This document shows positions 33,794 to 45,777 of a DNA stretch of 64,000 nt, in pieces. A program made the position numbers and the translations under genes. Each line of letters begins with the position of its first letter. The first letter of the stretch is position 1. Source of the DNA: Gentiana macrophylla (Eukaryota > Streptophyta > Magnoliopsida > Gentianales > Gentianaceae); assembly GCA_026214975.1 (NCBI GenBank), contig JAOBSW010000238.1, forward strand, positions 60,406 to 124,405, in the 5' to 3' direction. The notes below the pieces were generated by a model. That model was not told the DNA's origin. It was given only the letters and a program-made list of their open reading frames with translations, and made no database searches.

Positions 33794-35894
33794 TGCAGAT
33801 TCTAATATATATTGCAAATGTATATGGTAATATATTAAAAGGGCGTGTATGTTTGTTTCGGTTGAAGGTCGAGGCTCTGGGACTATGGCTCTATTGCTGT
33901 GGTGGCTAGGTAGTACTCGTTTAGGCCTTTTTTTTCCGTTAGTTTTTAAGTAGTAATTCTGCGATTTCTTGCTTAAAGCTTGATATTGAAAATGGCTGCA
34001 GCTAATATTTGCAATGCCATGAATGAAGCTTAAAAAAAGCTAGTAGATGAGTAATATTCCTTGTTTTAATTCCAAGGCTGAAATTGAGCTTTGAGAAATA
34101 TATATATATATATATATGATTGAATATTCTACTAAATGAGTATTTTTATTTCTTGAGGCCTCAATGTGGATATTTTTTATTTTTCTTATTTGTCTGCAAT
34201 GCCTAATGGCATAGAAAATGAGCCAAAAGTGACAGGCTACTGTAACATATTGTGGAATGTTTGTCAATTCATTGTCTTAATAACTGTTTATTTACCTGAA
34301 AATGACAGGGACATTTATTTAACAAATAGTAAAGAAATCCCCTTTGAATATCAGATAAATGAAATCTCATATTTATCAAAATTAAAATCATTGAAATGAC
34401 AAGACTATACGCAAAAAAAGATGCTAAACAAAGCAAAACGAAACGAAACAGAAAGGAAGCAATTCGATTTCAGAACTTTTAAAACTAAAACAAACTAGCA
34501 ATTCTTTCCATAAGATTTTCAGTAAGTATGTATATAGACTAAACTAACTTCAATAGAAAACCTGGGACCAAGAAAGATCTATTATAAGAAAGAAGATCAC
34601 ATAGCTATATGACCTATACTTGATGAACTCTGGCCGACTCAGGCCTAGCGACCTTGCTTGAGGCATAATATGTTGGATATTTTATTCACAAAGTCTGTTT
34701 TATTTTTTGTTTTGAATGTATTGTTCATGACACCGAGTACGACATGCAGTGTCGTAGAAAAGTTAAAGGTTCGACACGACACACCATTTCGTAGGCTGAT
34801 TTTTCATCGACACACCATTTCGGTGGTGCGTATTCGTTCGACACATCCTTTCAAATTTAACCTGGTTTGTTATTTCGTGAAGAAGTGACGATGTGTTTTT
34901 TCATTGTCTATTTATAGACATCGATGCATTCGAAAATGTTCAAGTTTTTGTCATAAGCATCATCAGACAAAAACGATTGTCTCAAGTTGTCATCTATGAA
35001 TCTTGAGAGAGATAAAAAACATCTCTTTAAAGTTAAAGCGATTACGTCTTGGAGAATCTTTCTATCTGTTTGTTTTATCTCATTTTTCTAACATAATAGC
35101 TCGGTAATTACTAAGATCCATCGTCTTCGTTTGGGGTAAAATGGTTGACCAACTTACCAATTCTATTATGTCTCAACCTTATATATTTTTTTTCTACTGA
35201 TTTTCATGTGGAACATTATATTGTCCTCCTCTTAAAGGAATCTGTCATCCTCGATCGTCAAGATCCCACCATATGAATCTATAGGGTGACCTCACCATCT
35301 CTAATACTTGCATAATCTATTGCGTCATCTTAATCAAACTCATCTACTCATTCGAACATATTCCAATAGCCCACCCGAGTGAAAATTCCTAACTCCGTCC
35401 TTGTATATGCCCCTGATGGATCTTCAAATTTGCTTCGATGTTTTTAAGGAATCAAACTTTCTGAATTTGCCACTGATTGTAGTGCTAGCTAAGCCCCGGA
35501 ATGCTTGGGTACTTCATGCAATGGTTTACCAGTATTCTTGATATTAATTGCATGTATCTATGGATTGATACGATTTTCAATAACTTTGTATAAGGTCAAT
35601 ATTTGAAGAACATATTGAAGTATTTTGTATTTAAACATATAACAATTCTATCAGCACCACGATTATATTTTTATGGGAAAAAAAAACATCATTTGATATT
35701 GGCGTTTCAATCTTACGAAACGTCACCCACGAGAGACGATTATACGAATGTTAGTCTCAGTGACGTTTTCCATAACAGATGACGTTTCTATCAATCTCAG
35801 TGGATTGGTACGAGTATCATTAACGTAATCACTCATACCACATGTGATGTCAATATAGAGTATTTATTATTGCCGCGGTTCAAAAGCTATAGGA
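33794..35894. other. Spacer between expansin copies 1 and 2
   Basis: The first 480 bp (to about 34275) are 3' UTR and flank that align with 37283-37760 after copy 2, including 'gtcgaggctctgggac' and 'tgagctttgagaaatata'. An (AT)n tract lies at 34098-34118. The rest holds no supported gene. At 35700-35800 several 'gacgttt'/'aaacgtc' half-sites form an imperfect inverted arrangement of unknown meaning. Confidence 0.6.
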
Positions 35895-36402
35895 AGAAAG
35901 CCGTATAGCAAATGCATATGCTTGTAGGACCCCTGAGTATTGCAGTTACTAGTATCAGTGGAACCACTGCATGTGCCTTCTTGTTATTTCTATTTTCTTT
36001 TCCATTTTGCCCTAAACAAAGAATAAATATACAACACATTTTTTTGTGGCTATTGTGTTATCTGATAGGGAAAATGCTACTATCTTCTGACACAATTACA
36101 CCATTGATAATTAAGCGGGATCCATTGATCATCACGTAGGTCACCATAATCAAAAGTACAAAAGCCTATTGTGTAACTTGTTGTGGCACAACCGTTGTAA
36201 TAGTACTATTTACTCTTTTCTAACATATACTTAAAATCCCCTGTATTTCATCTGCCATTTATCAGGTTCCCCTTTTTTCTTTCTATATAAAGCAAAGCCC
36301 TTTTATCCAAAATGTACCAAACAACTCCCTCCTCCTCCTCCTCCTCCTCCTCCAAGTATTCTTAACCAATTCTTCATTTCTCATATTCCAAATTGTTTCC
36401 CA
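35895..36402 (+). promoter_or_regulatory. Promoter and 5' leader of expansin copy 2
   Basis: TATA box TATATAAA at 36284-36291, with the same surroundings as copy 1 (ttctatataaagca). A (TCC)n microsatellite at about 36327-36353 lies in the leader. An upstream ATG at 36312 opens an 18-codon frame ([10 protein letters not shown]..., poly-Ser from the repeat) that stops at 36365, before the main start. Confidence 0.8.
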
Positions 36403-37282
36403 ATGGCACCATTCACTTTTCTCTCTTTCTTTTTCTTCTTATTCTTTGCCATTTGCATCCAAGAAATCTCAGCAGACTACGGCGGATGGCAAACAGCACA
36501 TGCTACTTTTTATGGAGGGGGTGATGCATCTGGTACAATGGGGGGTGCCTGTGGTTATGGAAACTTATATAGCCAAGGCTATGGTACTAACACTGCAGCT
36601 TTAAGTACTGCTTTATTCAACAATGGTTTAAGCTGTGGTGCATGCTATGCTATTAAATGTAGTCCTTCTGGTGATCCCAGGTCGTGTTTGAATGGAATGA
36701 TCACAGTAACCGCAACGAATTTCTGCCCACCTAATCCTTCTTTGCCTAATGACAATGGCGGATGGTGCAATCCCCCTCGTCAACACTTTGATTTAGCAGA
36801 ACCTGCCTACTTGCAGATTGCTCAATACAAAGCTGGCATTGTTCCTGTTGACTTCATGAGGTATACTTAACATACTCCCTAATAGTAGTACAACCTATTG
36901 ATGCAACAGTTTTATAAGTTTTAATTTATATAATATAAGTTGGTTTTTAAAGATGTATTTTGTGTTGCAATGTGACAGGGTACCATGTAGAAAGAAGGGT
37001 GGTATCAGATTTGTGATAAATGGGCATTCATACTTCAACTTGGTGCTAGTAACAAATGTTGGTGGTGCTGGGGATGTCCATTCTGTATCGATCAAAGGAT
37101 CAAAAACAGGATGGCAACAAATGTCAAGAAACTGGGGTCAAAATTGGCAAAACAATGCATACCTCAATGGCCAAAGCCTGTCCATCCAAGTGACCACAAG
37201 TGATGGCAGAACTCTCACTAGCACTGACGTGGCACCAGCCAACTGGCAGTTCGGACAAACGTTCGAAGGAGGTCAATTTTGA
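36403..37282 (+). CDS. EXPA: Alpha-expansin, tandem copy 2
   Basis: A tandem duplicate of the gene at 32924. Exons 36403-36860 and 36979-37282, with a 118-bp GT-AG intron at the same position (AG|GTATAC ... GTGACAG|GG). The product is 253 residues. A signal peptide ([21 protein letters not shown]) is followed by [16 protein letters not shown], the GH45-like core with all expected Cys, [19 protein letters not shown] (full-length loop), [15 protein letters not shown], and the C-terminal domain [18 protein letters not shown] to [12 protein letters not shown]. Intron and UTR similarity to copy 1 indicates a recent duplication. It is likely wall-localised and expressed in growing tissue by family knowledge. 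Both copies look intact, so either or both may be active. Confidence 0.97.
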
Positions 37283-38458
37283 TGAAAAGTTCACTTATAG
37301 AAGAAAATATATATTGTAATTGTATATGGTAATATCAAAAGGTTGTGTATGTGTGTTTCGGTCAAAGGTCGAGGCTCTGGGACTGTGGCTCTATTGATGT
37401 GGTGGCTAGGTAGCACCCGCTTAGGCTTTTTTTTTTTTTGTTTTGGTTAGTATTAATTCTGCGAATTTTGTTTGGCCTGTAGCTTGATATTGAAAATGGC
37501 TGCAGGTAATATTTCCAATGCAATGAATATAGTTTAAGAAAAAAAATATATAGTGGATGTAATCCTTGTTTTAGTTTTAAGGCTGAAAATTGAGCTTTGA
37601 GAAATATATGTATGAATGAATTTTCAGCTTCATGAGTTTTGTCATTTCTTGAGTGCTGAATCTGAAAGTGGATTTTTGTTAATTAGTGTTCAATGCCTAA
37701 TGATGAACACACTATGAGCCAAAAGTAGGAGGCTACACAGTGTGGAGTGTATGTCAGCTTCTGATTAGGTATCAAAACTTTGTGCCAACTTATCAATTGA
37801 AACAGACTAGCTTTGTCAGGAAGTGTTTACATAAGCATCATATAGTACTGACTATATGCAGACTAAACTAACTTCAAACCAACTAAACAAGCTCCTACCC
37901 TATAACTAACTGATAAATTAAGGAGGTTATTATTTGCATACACAGTTGTTTTACCCCGCTGCTTCTCCTCCCTATCTAGCAAGACCACACCATTTTCACA
38001 AAATCAACCAGTATGAAAGTTGATTACATGAGCCAAGAGTCGACACTGGGAATGTCTCATCTTTGTTATGATACTTAATTTCATAAAGTCGATTCTACTT
38101 ATGATCTTGCTAATGTATTGTGGTACATAGATAGAGTTGTGGTGGTGCAAATAAAATAAAAGCTCCCAGCTTTATACATCAAAAGTGTTTGATGTAAATG
38201 TAATCCTTTAAACCGCTATGTTTCCATTTTAACAAGCGCCAAAACAGTGAAATTGTGGGAAAGAAGAAACAAGAACCTTGGTCTCAGCTCACTCGGCAAT
38301 TCTCGTTCATGGCTGCTTGCAGAGGAATTCAGGTTGAATCAGACTTATATATTGGTCTCAGCTCTTTTCTGATCTTTAATTGAGACACATGGGTGATGGG
38401 CTTTGCTTGTTTCAATGCAATTCTTGAACCGCCAGCGCCCAAATAGCAAGTCCTTGCG
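37283..38458. other. 3' flank of expansin copy 2 and PPR 5' region
   Basis: Aligned with the copy 1 flank to about 37760. From there to 38458 the DNA is unique. It ends in the presumed leader of the PPR gene. An upstream ATG at 38310 is out of frame with the PPR start. Confidence 0.6.
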
Positions 38459-39935
38459 ATGGCCTTCTGCTTTGTTGTGCGAACTAAATTGTTTTCTTCT
38501 TTCCAAGTTGCCTCAGCACAGCCTGACCAGTACAGGGCGTTATCGGGAGGCCACAGGATTCTCGATATCCTACCTGCAAAGTCCAATGCCTCTAATGATC
38601 GCCAAAAGCATCTCGGACTCATTCAGGATTTTCTACGAACAAATTCAATTCAACTTCGACAAACTCCGGTTGATTCTCATTCAAATGCAAAGGAAAAGGG
38701 AAGCCCCATCTCAACCCTTTTTAGGTTTCATCGAGAAGGGCTTCACGTTAACGCTAGCTTAGTATCACATGCTTTGAGCTTATGCGGATCAGACCGAGCT
38801 TCAGAAGTAGGTATTCCGATACATTGCCTGGCTTTTGTCAATGGATTGATTTCCAATATTTATGTAGGGAGTTCTTTGATAACATTTTATAGTAAATGCG
38901 GGGCTACAGATAGTGCTTACCAAGTGTTCGACGAAATGGAAGTGAAGAACATTGTGTCGTGGACTGCCATGATAGATGCATTTGCACAAGAAAGTCGGAT
39001 TGACATGTGCTTGCATATTTATCGTGAAATGAGGAAACTTGACTTGCAGCCTAATGACTTTACGTTCAGGAGTGTTCTTACGGTCTGTGCTGTTTGTGGG
39101 TTCCTTGGGCAAGGTAGGAGTGTCCATTGTCAGATTATTGTCACGGAATTTTCTCAGACGCATAACGTTACAAATTCACTAATTTCTATGTATGGTAAAA
39201 TGCGGAAAATAGAGGACGATTATGTATCTTTGGGGACATTGAGCATAAGGATTTGGTATCATGGAACTCCATGATAGCTGGTTATGCACAGCATGGGCAT
39301 GCTTTGCAGGCTATTGAACTTTTGAGGAAATGAAAAAGAGCAATGTGAAGCCAGATGCCATTACTTTTCTAGGTGTTTTGTCTTCATGTCGTCATGCAGG
39401 TATTGTTAAACAAGGCAAATCTTACTTTAACTCGATGGCCGAGTATGGAGTAAAGCCAGATCTTGATCATTATTCCTGCATCGTGGATCTCCTCGGTCGA
39501 GCAGGGCTGATAGAAGAGGCAAGGGATTTCATAAAAACAATGCCCATCAGTCCAAATGCCATCACTTGGGGTTCGTTGCTTTCATGGTGCAGGCTCCATG
39601 GTAATATTTGGGTTGGAAATGAAGCTGCTGAGAATAGGCTTTTATTGGAACCCTCCTGCCCTGCTACACACTTGCAGTTGGCGAATATGTATGCTGGAAT
39701 TGGGTATTGGGAGCAGGCAGCATGTGTGCGAAAACTGATGAAAGACAATGGTCTTAAAACTGATCCTGGATGCAGTTGGATTGAGGTACAGAATGAAGTA
39801 ATTGAGTTCAGAGCAGAAGACAAATCCAAGTCCGATTTGATCAAGATCTTGCAATTGATGGATTGCTTGGTAGATCATATGCGCACTCTGGGTCAGTTGT
39901 CAATGATATATGAAGAGAATGATTTCTACCTGTGA
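38459..39935 (+). pseudogene. PLS/E-class PPR protein gene, two frameshifts
   Basis: A pentatricopeptide repeat protein, by family an RNA-binding factor for transcript processing or editing in plastids or mitochondria. Frame one (38459-39274) has a likely transit-type N-terminus, then repeats: HALSLCGSDRASEVGIPIHC, YVGSSLITFYSKCGATDSAY, QVFDEMEVKNIVSWTAMIDA, PNDFTFRSVLTVCA, GQGRSVHCQI. A short piece is in a second frame ([20 protein letters not shown], about 39235-39320). The third (39330-39935) has [39 protein letters not shown] and the E-domain-like [13 protein letters not shown] ... [14 protein letters not shown]. Single-base deletions at about 39228 and 39321 explain both shifts. Without them the product would be about 490 residues, near Arabidopsis At2g37320, which it resembles throughout. 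Either a recent pseudogene or sequence error. No intron is evident. Confidence 0.88.
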
Positions 39936-40433
39936 AATGTTTGTGGTTCCTCTACTTTAGGGCCTGGATTCTGTTAAAGCACCGGAGCACTTAGTGTTGT
40001 TAGTTCAATGACTTCACTGTCGGACTCTCTAAAAGACCCAGGTAAAATTACATGTGATTGAAGTTTTCAGTAATTCAATCATAAATGATAGTTCTTGTAT
40101 AAGATACTTGTAACCATTCAACATTTTCTTTATGAATTGTTCATGTGTTTCATTCAGAGCTTCTTAAGTTCTTTGATTAAAATATGATGATGATCATCAT
40201 CAATTTCTTTAGATACATGTCTCTGTTTTAGGTCAGATGACGATGGAGTCTGACGTTTAGTACTGTCAGAACAAGTTGGTACTTGCAATGTTCATGTGTT
40301 ACTATCCATATTACTTTAATGGGCCATTATATATTTCATTGTGAAGCATTCATTTAGATCTTGGTGCTATGTTTTTTTTTATATATATATATAAAAGAGA
40401 AGTTTGTTTATTAAGATGGTTTATGCTATGTCA

Positions 40434-41080
40434 CAGGTTACCATGCAAAAAAATAAAGGAGGTGTCAGATTTGTAATAAATGGCCATTCATTTTTCAACT
40501 TGGTGCTAGTTACAAATGTTGGTGGTGCTGGGAATGTCCATTCCAAGTGAACACACAAGTGATGGCAACAAATGTCAAGAAACTGGGGTCAAAATTCGCA
40601 AAGCAATGCATACCAAAGTCTGTCCTTCCAAGTGATGGCAGAACGATAACTGTCAATGACGTGGCACCAGCTAACTGGCGGTTTGGACAAACGTTTGAAG
40701 GGGTTCGTTTTTTATGATTTCAGAGGATATATAATTCACTAATGGAAAATAATGTATTATATTTGTAGGCCTATCGGTTAAGGCCTGAGGTTCTGGGATT
40801 TGGTTCTTACGCTTATAGGCCTATTGGCTAGTGTTTGTTGTATTTTTAGTGTTTCTTGTGCAGGCTCTGCAATTTTTCGCCTTCAGCTTGACAGGTAAAA
40901 CGGCTGTTGGTAATTTCTGTTGAAAAAGCTTATAGATGTAATCATTGACTCAATTCAAAGGCTGAAGTGTGTTGTTGAGAAATATATGGTTGAATTTTTC
41001 TTGCACATGAGATTTGGTATTGCTTAATGGTTTGATGTGGAGTTTTTTTTTGTCTGTTGTCTACACTGTTTAGTTCATCA
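40434..41080 (+). pseudogene. EXPA: Degraded third alpha-expansin copy
   Basis: From the splice-acceptor-like GTCACAGGTTACCATG at 40430 the sequence matches expansin exon 2: [20 protein letters not shown], then VGGAGN, WQQMSRN-type coding out of frame, and the ending ANWRFGQTFEGV at about 40666-40710. There is an internal deletion/rearrangement at about 40540-40620 and several frameshifts. 3' UTR similarity ('gcctgaggttctggga', 'gctgaagtgtg...gagaaatata') continues to about 41080. Exon 1 is absent. The PPR gene lies between this and copy 2. Confidence 0.9.
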
Positions 41081-41259
41081 ATGTTTTCATTTTCATAATT
41101 TACTGTTCAACATCTGTCACTGGTCTAATTGCCATCCTACAAAAGTTACAATTGAGTTTTAATATCAATTTAGGATTGCTTATAAGACCTGACATGGTTC
41201 TCCATCCTGCTTAAATAACTGGTTTTGTATACCAAAACTCAATCTTATCACTGGTTTTT

Positions 41260-41487
41260 GTGTTCAATTCAGTTCTTGTGTTCTCTTATAAGATTTACGG
41301 GCATGCTCGGTTGAAAGGGGCCAAAGAAATGTTCATTCAATTGCTTGACAAAATGCCAGACTTGCTCACAGTTAGCAAAACCCTATTTTATCCATCTTCC
41401 GTCACTATCACTATCCCATTGAGTCCCACCTATAACAGTTATTGGGCAGCCATGATTTCGGCATTCTCTTCAGATTTTGTCGCTTGA
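41260..41487 (+). pseudogene. Possible PPR fragment
   Basis: A 75-codon frame with the phrases 'HARLKGAKEMFIQLLDKMPD' and 'YWAAMISAFSSD', which recall the end of one PPR motif (A.ELFD.MP) and the start of the next (W.AMISAF). The intervening residues do not fit, no ATG lies at a credible start, and no further repeats follow. It may be a decayed neighbour of the PPR gene or chance. Confidence 0.25.
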
Positions 41488-42428
41488 GAATACGTAAGTT
41501 TAATATCCAACAGAAACATAGCCACAGCTCAAACTTTAAACCCACTTAAGATCGACAACAAAGAAACGAAAATGACAAGCCTTTGATACAACAATGGTCT
41601 AGCAATTTTTGAAAGAATGGTGTATGTCATCCTAAAATCAAAGCAAACGACTCGATTCAGTTTACAAAAGTAGAAACACAAGTTTTACAAATCTTTGTGC
41701 CTAGACAAATTCCTTGGCAATCTGCTAATAACATTGTCATCCACTGTTTTGTAGTGTTTCGACAAGTTACTCTGTATCATTCCACAACATGTGTCCACAC
41801 GCACTTGAAATCTATTGTACATTGCTGGAATCGTTATGAATACAATAACCCTGTACCCAAAAAAGAGAGGGTCAAATCACCTCTTAGCTCAAGAGAATAT
41901 AAAACGACATCAAATCAGAAGTTCAGAAAGGTATCATAAGTTGAAGATTTCATTTGCCAACGAGGACATAAATTTACATCACTTCCTATGTAGAAGAAGA
42001 AAATTATTGCGTAATTTGCAAGAAGAGAAATGAACTTTAAGACAACGTGTTGTGATCTATCATAAAACCAAATCAAACTCATTATTTGCATTCAGGTTTT
42101 AATAATAAGCATCCTACAGTGTTTCTCTGACTGTTTAAACAAGTAACCCTCCCTCACCCCCACCCCCAACCCCCACCCCCAACCCCACCTCATTCCATTG
42201 GCTTACTTTCGTGAGGTCTCACAGAGTTTATTGCGCAATCACAGAAGTCTAAAAGGTATGCTGAAGTCGATGAATGACATTTCATTTGGAGATATGTCAG
42301 TTAAAGAGTAAACCAACCCAAGGCATTCTAATAGAAGGACAAAGTCCAAAATGCATATCATAAAAAATGTAATAGAAACTAAGAAGCCACACGAACATAT
42401 ATTATACATAAGAAAATTGAACAGTCAA
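41488..42428. other. Convergent intergenic region with C-rich tract
   Basis: Probable 3' UTR/terminator zone of the minus-strand reticulon gene. No coding motif is seen. At 42157-42186 the plus strand carries five runs of four or five C separated by one or two bases. On the reticulon transcript strand these are G-runs capable of a quadruplex. There is no other structure. Confidence 0.6.
42157..42186 (-). other. G-run tract in presumed reticulon 3' UTR
   Basis: On the minus strand: G-runs of four to five separated by TT or T, about 245 nt past the stop codon at 42429. It satisfies the pattern for an RNA or DNA G-quadruplex. A second G-rich run (about 42822-42845) lies in intron 3 of the same gene. 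Confidence 0.6.
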
Positions 42429-44330
42429 CTAAGTTGGATGATCTGGGATGTGTATACCTAGGTAGGCCAGCGTAAAGAAAGAAATGAAGCTACCGGCAAC
42501 AGACAAGAGCCACAAAGCAAACACAACCTGCAAGTTTCACAAAATCAAGTAATACCAGTTTCCTGCTAAAGCCCATGAAAAAAGATAAAGAAATGAACAA
42601 GGAATCAGTAAGTAATTACTGCTCTTACAAGAATCACAAGCAAAGAAAAACAGAACATGTCAAAACAGGTGTAAACAAAGAATAAAACACTAAGCTTGAT
42701 GCATGCCGTACGCAGGAAAGAGTGAGACTGCCGAGGCATTACACTTTCCATGAGCCACTCCTTCTGGTACACAATCATATCTACACTGCTGATCAAATTA
42801 CAAAACAGAAGCAATATTACACCCCCCCCACCACCACCCCACCCTCCTTTCTTCTCTCTCTCTACACACCTCAAACTTCTATCTCTGCCAGCACTTGGAA
42901 GCTTTCACTTAAAATGCCATTCAAACTAAATAATAATAATAATAAATGCAGTCATTGCCATAGAGTCCACAAGGTGTGTTATGCATTTCCATTCAAATTC
43001 TTCTCTCACCGTTCTAATATCCATATCTACCGAATCAATAACTATAAAAGACTTTAACCACAACTAAATGCAAAACAAAAGTAAATAAAAGTTCCAACAA
43101 TGAGCAGAATAAAGAAATAGCCTTACTAACACAGCACCTATACTAAGGCAGCACTACTCATCATACACTCAAGAAAACCCTACCTTGAAGAACAGTCTAA
43201 AGTCTTTGCCACGACTGATATCATGGGCCATCAGAAGCATATAATTGACTTTGGCACGAAAGGATGCAGCAGCACTATTGACCATGTCTTCTGACAATAC
43301 CAGTTCAGGCAATGACTTGAGTGGTCTACGGGAAAAAAAACATAATAACAGATTACTAATCTTACTCGCATATGAGAAAGACACAAACCAAAACTGACAC
43401 TTGTAAATAATAAGCAACAATACCTCTTTCTAATAGCAGCATAGTTAACATGAATAAACCGAAACAGAATCAACAGCAGCAAGACATCAGAGCAAATTGG
43501 TAAAAATGGTAACCCTGACCGCTCGAATAAGAACCATCCAACGGTAGCTACCACGACACGCCTAAATGAGACATGGCGCCGACGCCACAACATTACATCA
43601 GCAGCTAAAAGAAAAAGAAACATCAAGTCACACTACAGACCATTTAGTGAACAGAAACAACCAAACTCAAGAAGCTACAACGATCAAAATCATATATTTA
43701 TACTGGAAACAAGAAAGAAACTCCTGGTGCTAATAAAAGTGAAATCTTTTGATAATAGCTTCAAGCAAATTAGCTTCAAATGTATCTAAAAAACTGACCT
43801 TTCAATTGCATTTGCTCATAAAAAAAAAACATGAAATCAATTTTACTTTGAACCGGTACAACTAAACACGTAGTAAAAGAGTAAAAACTCGAATTTCCTC
43901 TTTTCATAGGAGGATGATGCCTATAATAAATGCTACAAGATGAATAAAGTGTTCCTAATAGTAAAAAACGTGATGAAAAGTGGAGGATAAACATCTACTA
44001 CCAGTCATGGAACACTTCACATGGATAAATCACGACAAGACGGATAAAACGAGGAAATCATGACAATGACCAGTTAAGCTAATTTTATTAGAACACCACA
44101 ACACATATCAAAGCAAACAAAGTCGGCAAATTAAAGAATAGTAGTTGTCAAAAAAGAAAGAAACGATTTGTCAGTTTGTTACCTCGGCCGCCGCCCATCA
44201 TACGGTGAACGGAATTATGACTACCTAACAATTTGTGAGAAGAACTCGCTGACGTCGACGGAATATTGTCGTTTCCATCATGTTCTTCACCGTTCGCCAG
44301 CATATCACAGGCATCCTCCGAATGCTCCAT
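42429..44330 (-). CDS. RTNLB: Reticulon-like protein (RTNLB family)
   Basis: An ER membrane-shaping protein whose hydrophobic hairpins bend tubules. Four exons on the minus strand: 44330-44183, 43604-43424, 43325-43184 and 42527-42429, all with GT-AG junctions and matching phases. The product is 189 residues: an acidic/Ser-rich N-terminus ([19 protein letters not shown]), the conserved start [20 protein letters not shown], hydrophobic hairpin 1 ([32 protein letters not shown]), loop [37 protein letters not shown], and hairpin 2 ([20 protein letters not shown]). It ends [13 protein letters not shown], shorter than most RTNLBs. A donor-like GTATAC at 42457 could instead splice to an unseen last exon. 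The ADVMLWRRR and FERSGLPF forms recall the small B22/B23 type. The start is the first ATG. The TTG 15 bases upstream is not used as a start in plants. Confidence 0.87.
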
Positions 44331-45772
44331 CTGATTGAACGTCAAAGCCGGTATAATTGCTGATTCTACAAAAATAAACGATCCAGAATCCCTGGCATTT
44401 ACCTCAAAATAAAGTCAAATTCAACCGCACTCCGTCGCCGGCATAACTCTAATTCCAATTCTACAAAATTGTGATAGCAAATACAAATCAATTCTCTTCC
44501 TCGTTCATGCTAATTTTTTCATCCTTTTAACCAACTTTGGTTTGATTCAGAATTGCAAAAGAAAAATGAGTCGCCGGAAAAAGAGAGAGTTCATTGATGA
44601 CGATACAATTATAGAGCCGCCGGCATTTAATAAACTGTCTGCTTATTGACTTTCCAGAAGAACATGAAAGATCAATTGCACTTTAGTCCCAAATTTTTAT
44701 GTTATTCTTTTAGACATCGGCTTTTCTACTTAAAGTAACATTTGCATCGCATTTTCTTTTTATTTGTTACATTTTTTTAATTTTACATTTTGATTATATA
44801 ATAATTGAATTTAAATTGTTAACAAAATTTTAATAAAGCAAAGGTCATGGATGATAATTTTGATCTAAATGAGAAAAAGAACGAAAAAAGATTATGGTTG
44901 GTATGACAAAACCCGTGACATGCATTACGTGTGCTACATTACACGTCGCTACAACCACACGTAAGAATATACGTAGTAATACGCTGTTATTCTTCTCAAC
45001 CATTATTTTTTTTTCTTTTTTTTCCATTTCAGATCTTATTTTCATTCTTATTACTTCGACCCCAATTTTAAAATAATATGACACGTTGTCGACATTTCTC
45101 AATATGATTTTAAATTGTAACGCTCTGTTTCTAGATACCGAATTTTTAAACGGAAATAACGATCGGCATTTGACTTTAAGAATAAATCTAAAAATTTATG
45201 TAAGTCTGACGTCATATCAGAGAAATAAAAAAACCGCAGAGGTAACGAAAACTAATGAGACTCAAGAAACATACATCAAGGTTTTTGCACATTTCGAGGA
45301 CACCACTACTGCCATAATAGCAGCTAGTTGTTTGTATAACAGAGATGCACAAACACATTAGAAGGAACCACCAGTACCAAATAATGTCATGAATAAACTA
45401 AAACAAAACTGCATAATCCTAAGAATCGATATGTCAACTCAAAAGGACATGAAAACATTATTTTTGACACACATGCAGTACTTAGAAGAAACTAAACCAC
45501 TGCCTATGCACCATAACCAAAAAAAAGATCCATCTCACACATGCATTTTGAGAAATCAAGTCAACTTATTCTTGAAAACCTAAAAAACCTTCTCAGTCGA
45601 AGAGGAAATGGTGAATTTGTGCACTAACTCACTAACGAGTAGAAGATAAAAATGAGGAATTCATGTAGGTCATCATCCGGAAGACGTGATACTTAATCCA
45701 CTTATCCAAATTCATAAAGCATTTTAAAAAATAAGGCATAATTTACTCCTTCCAAAACATACTTGCTTAACA
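44331..45772. other. Reticulon upstream region and intergenic DNA
   Basis: The first 300 bp are the probable 5' UTR/promoter of the reticulon gene on the minus strand. No clear TATA box was identified. The segment at about 44925-45020 resembles 61135-61280 (shared 'gctacaacca', 'cgtag', 'ttattcttctcaac'), a dispersed repeat of unknown class. There is no gene in the rest. Confidence 0.55.
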
Positions 45773-45777
45773 ATGTG

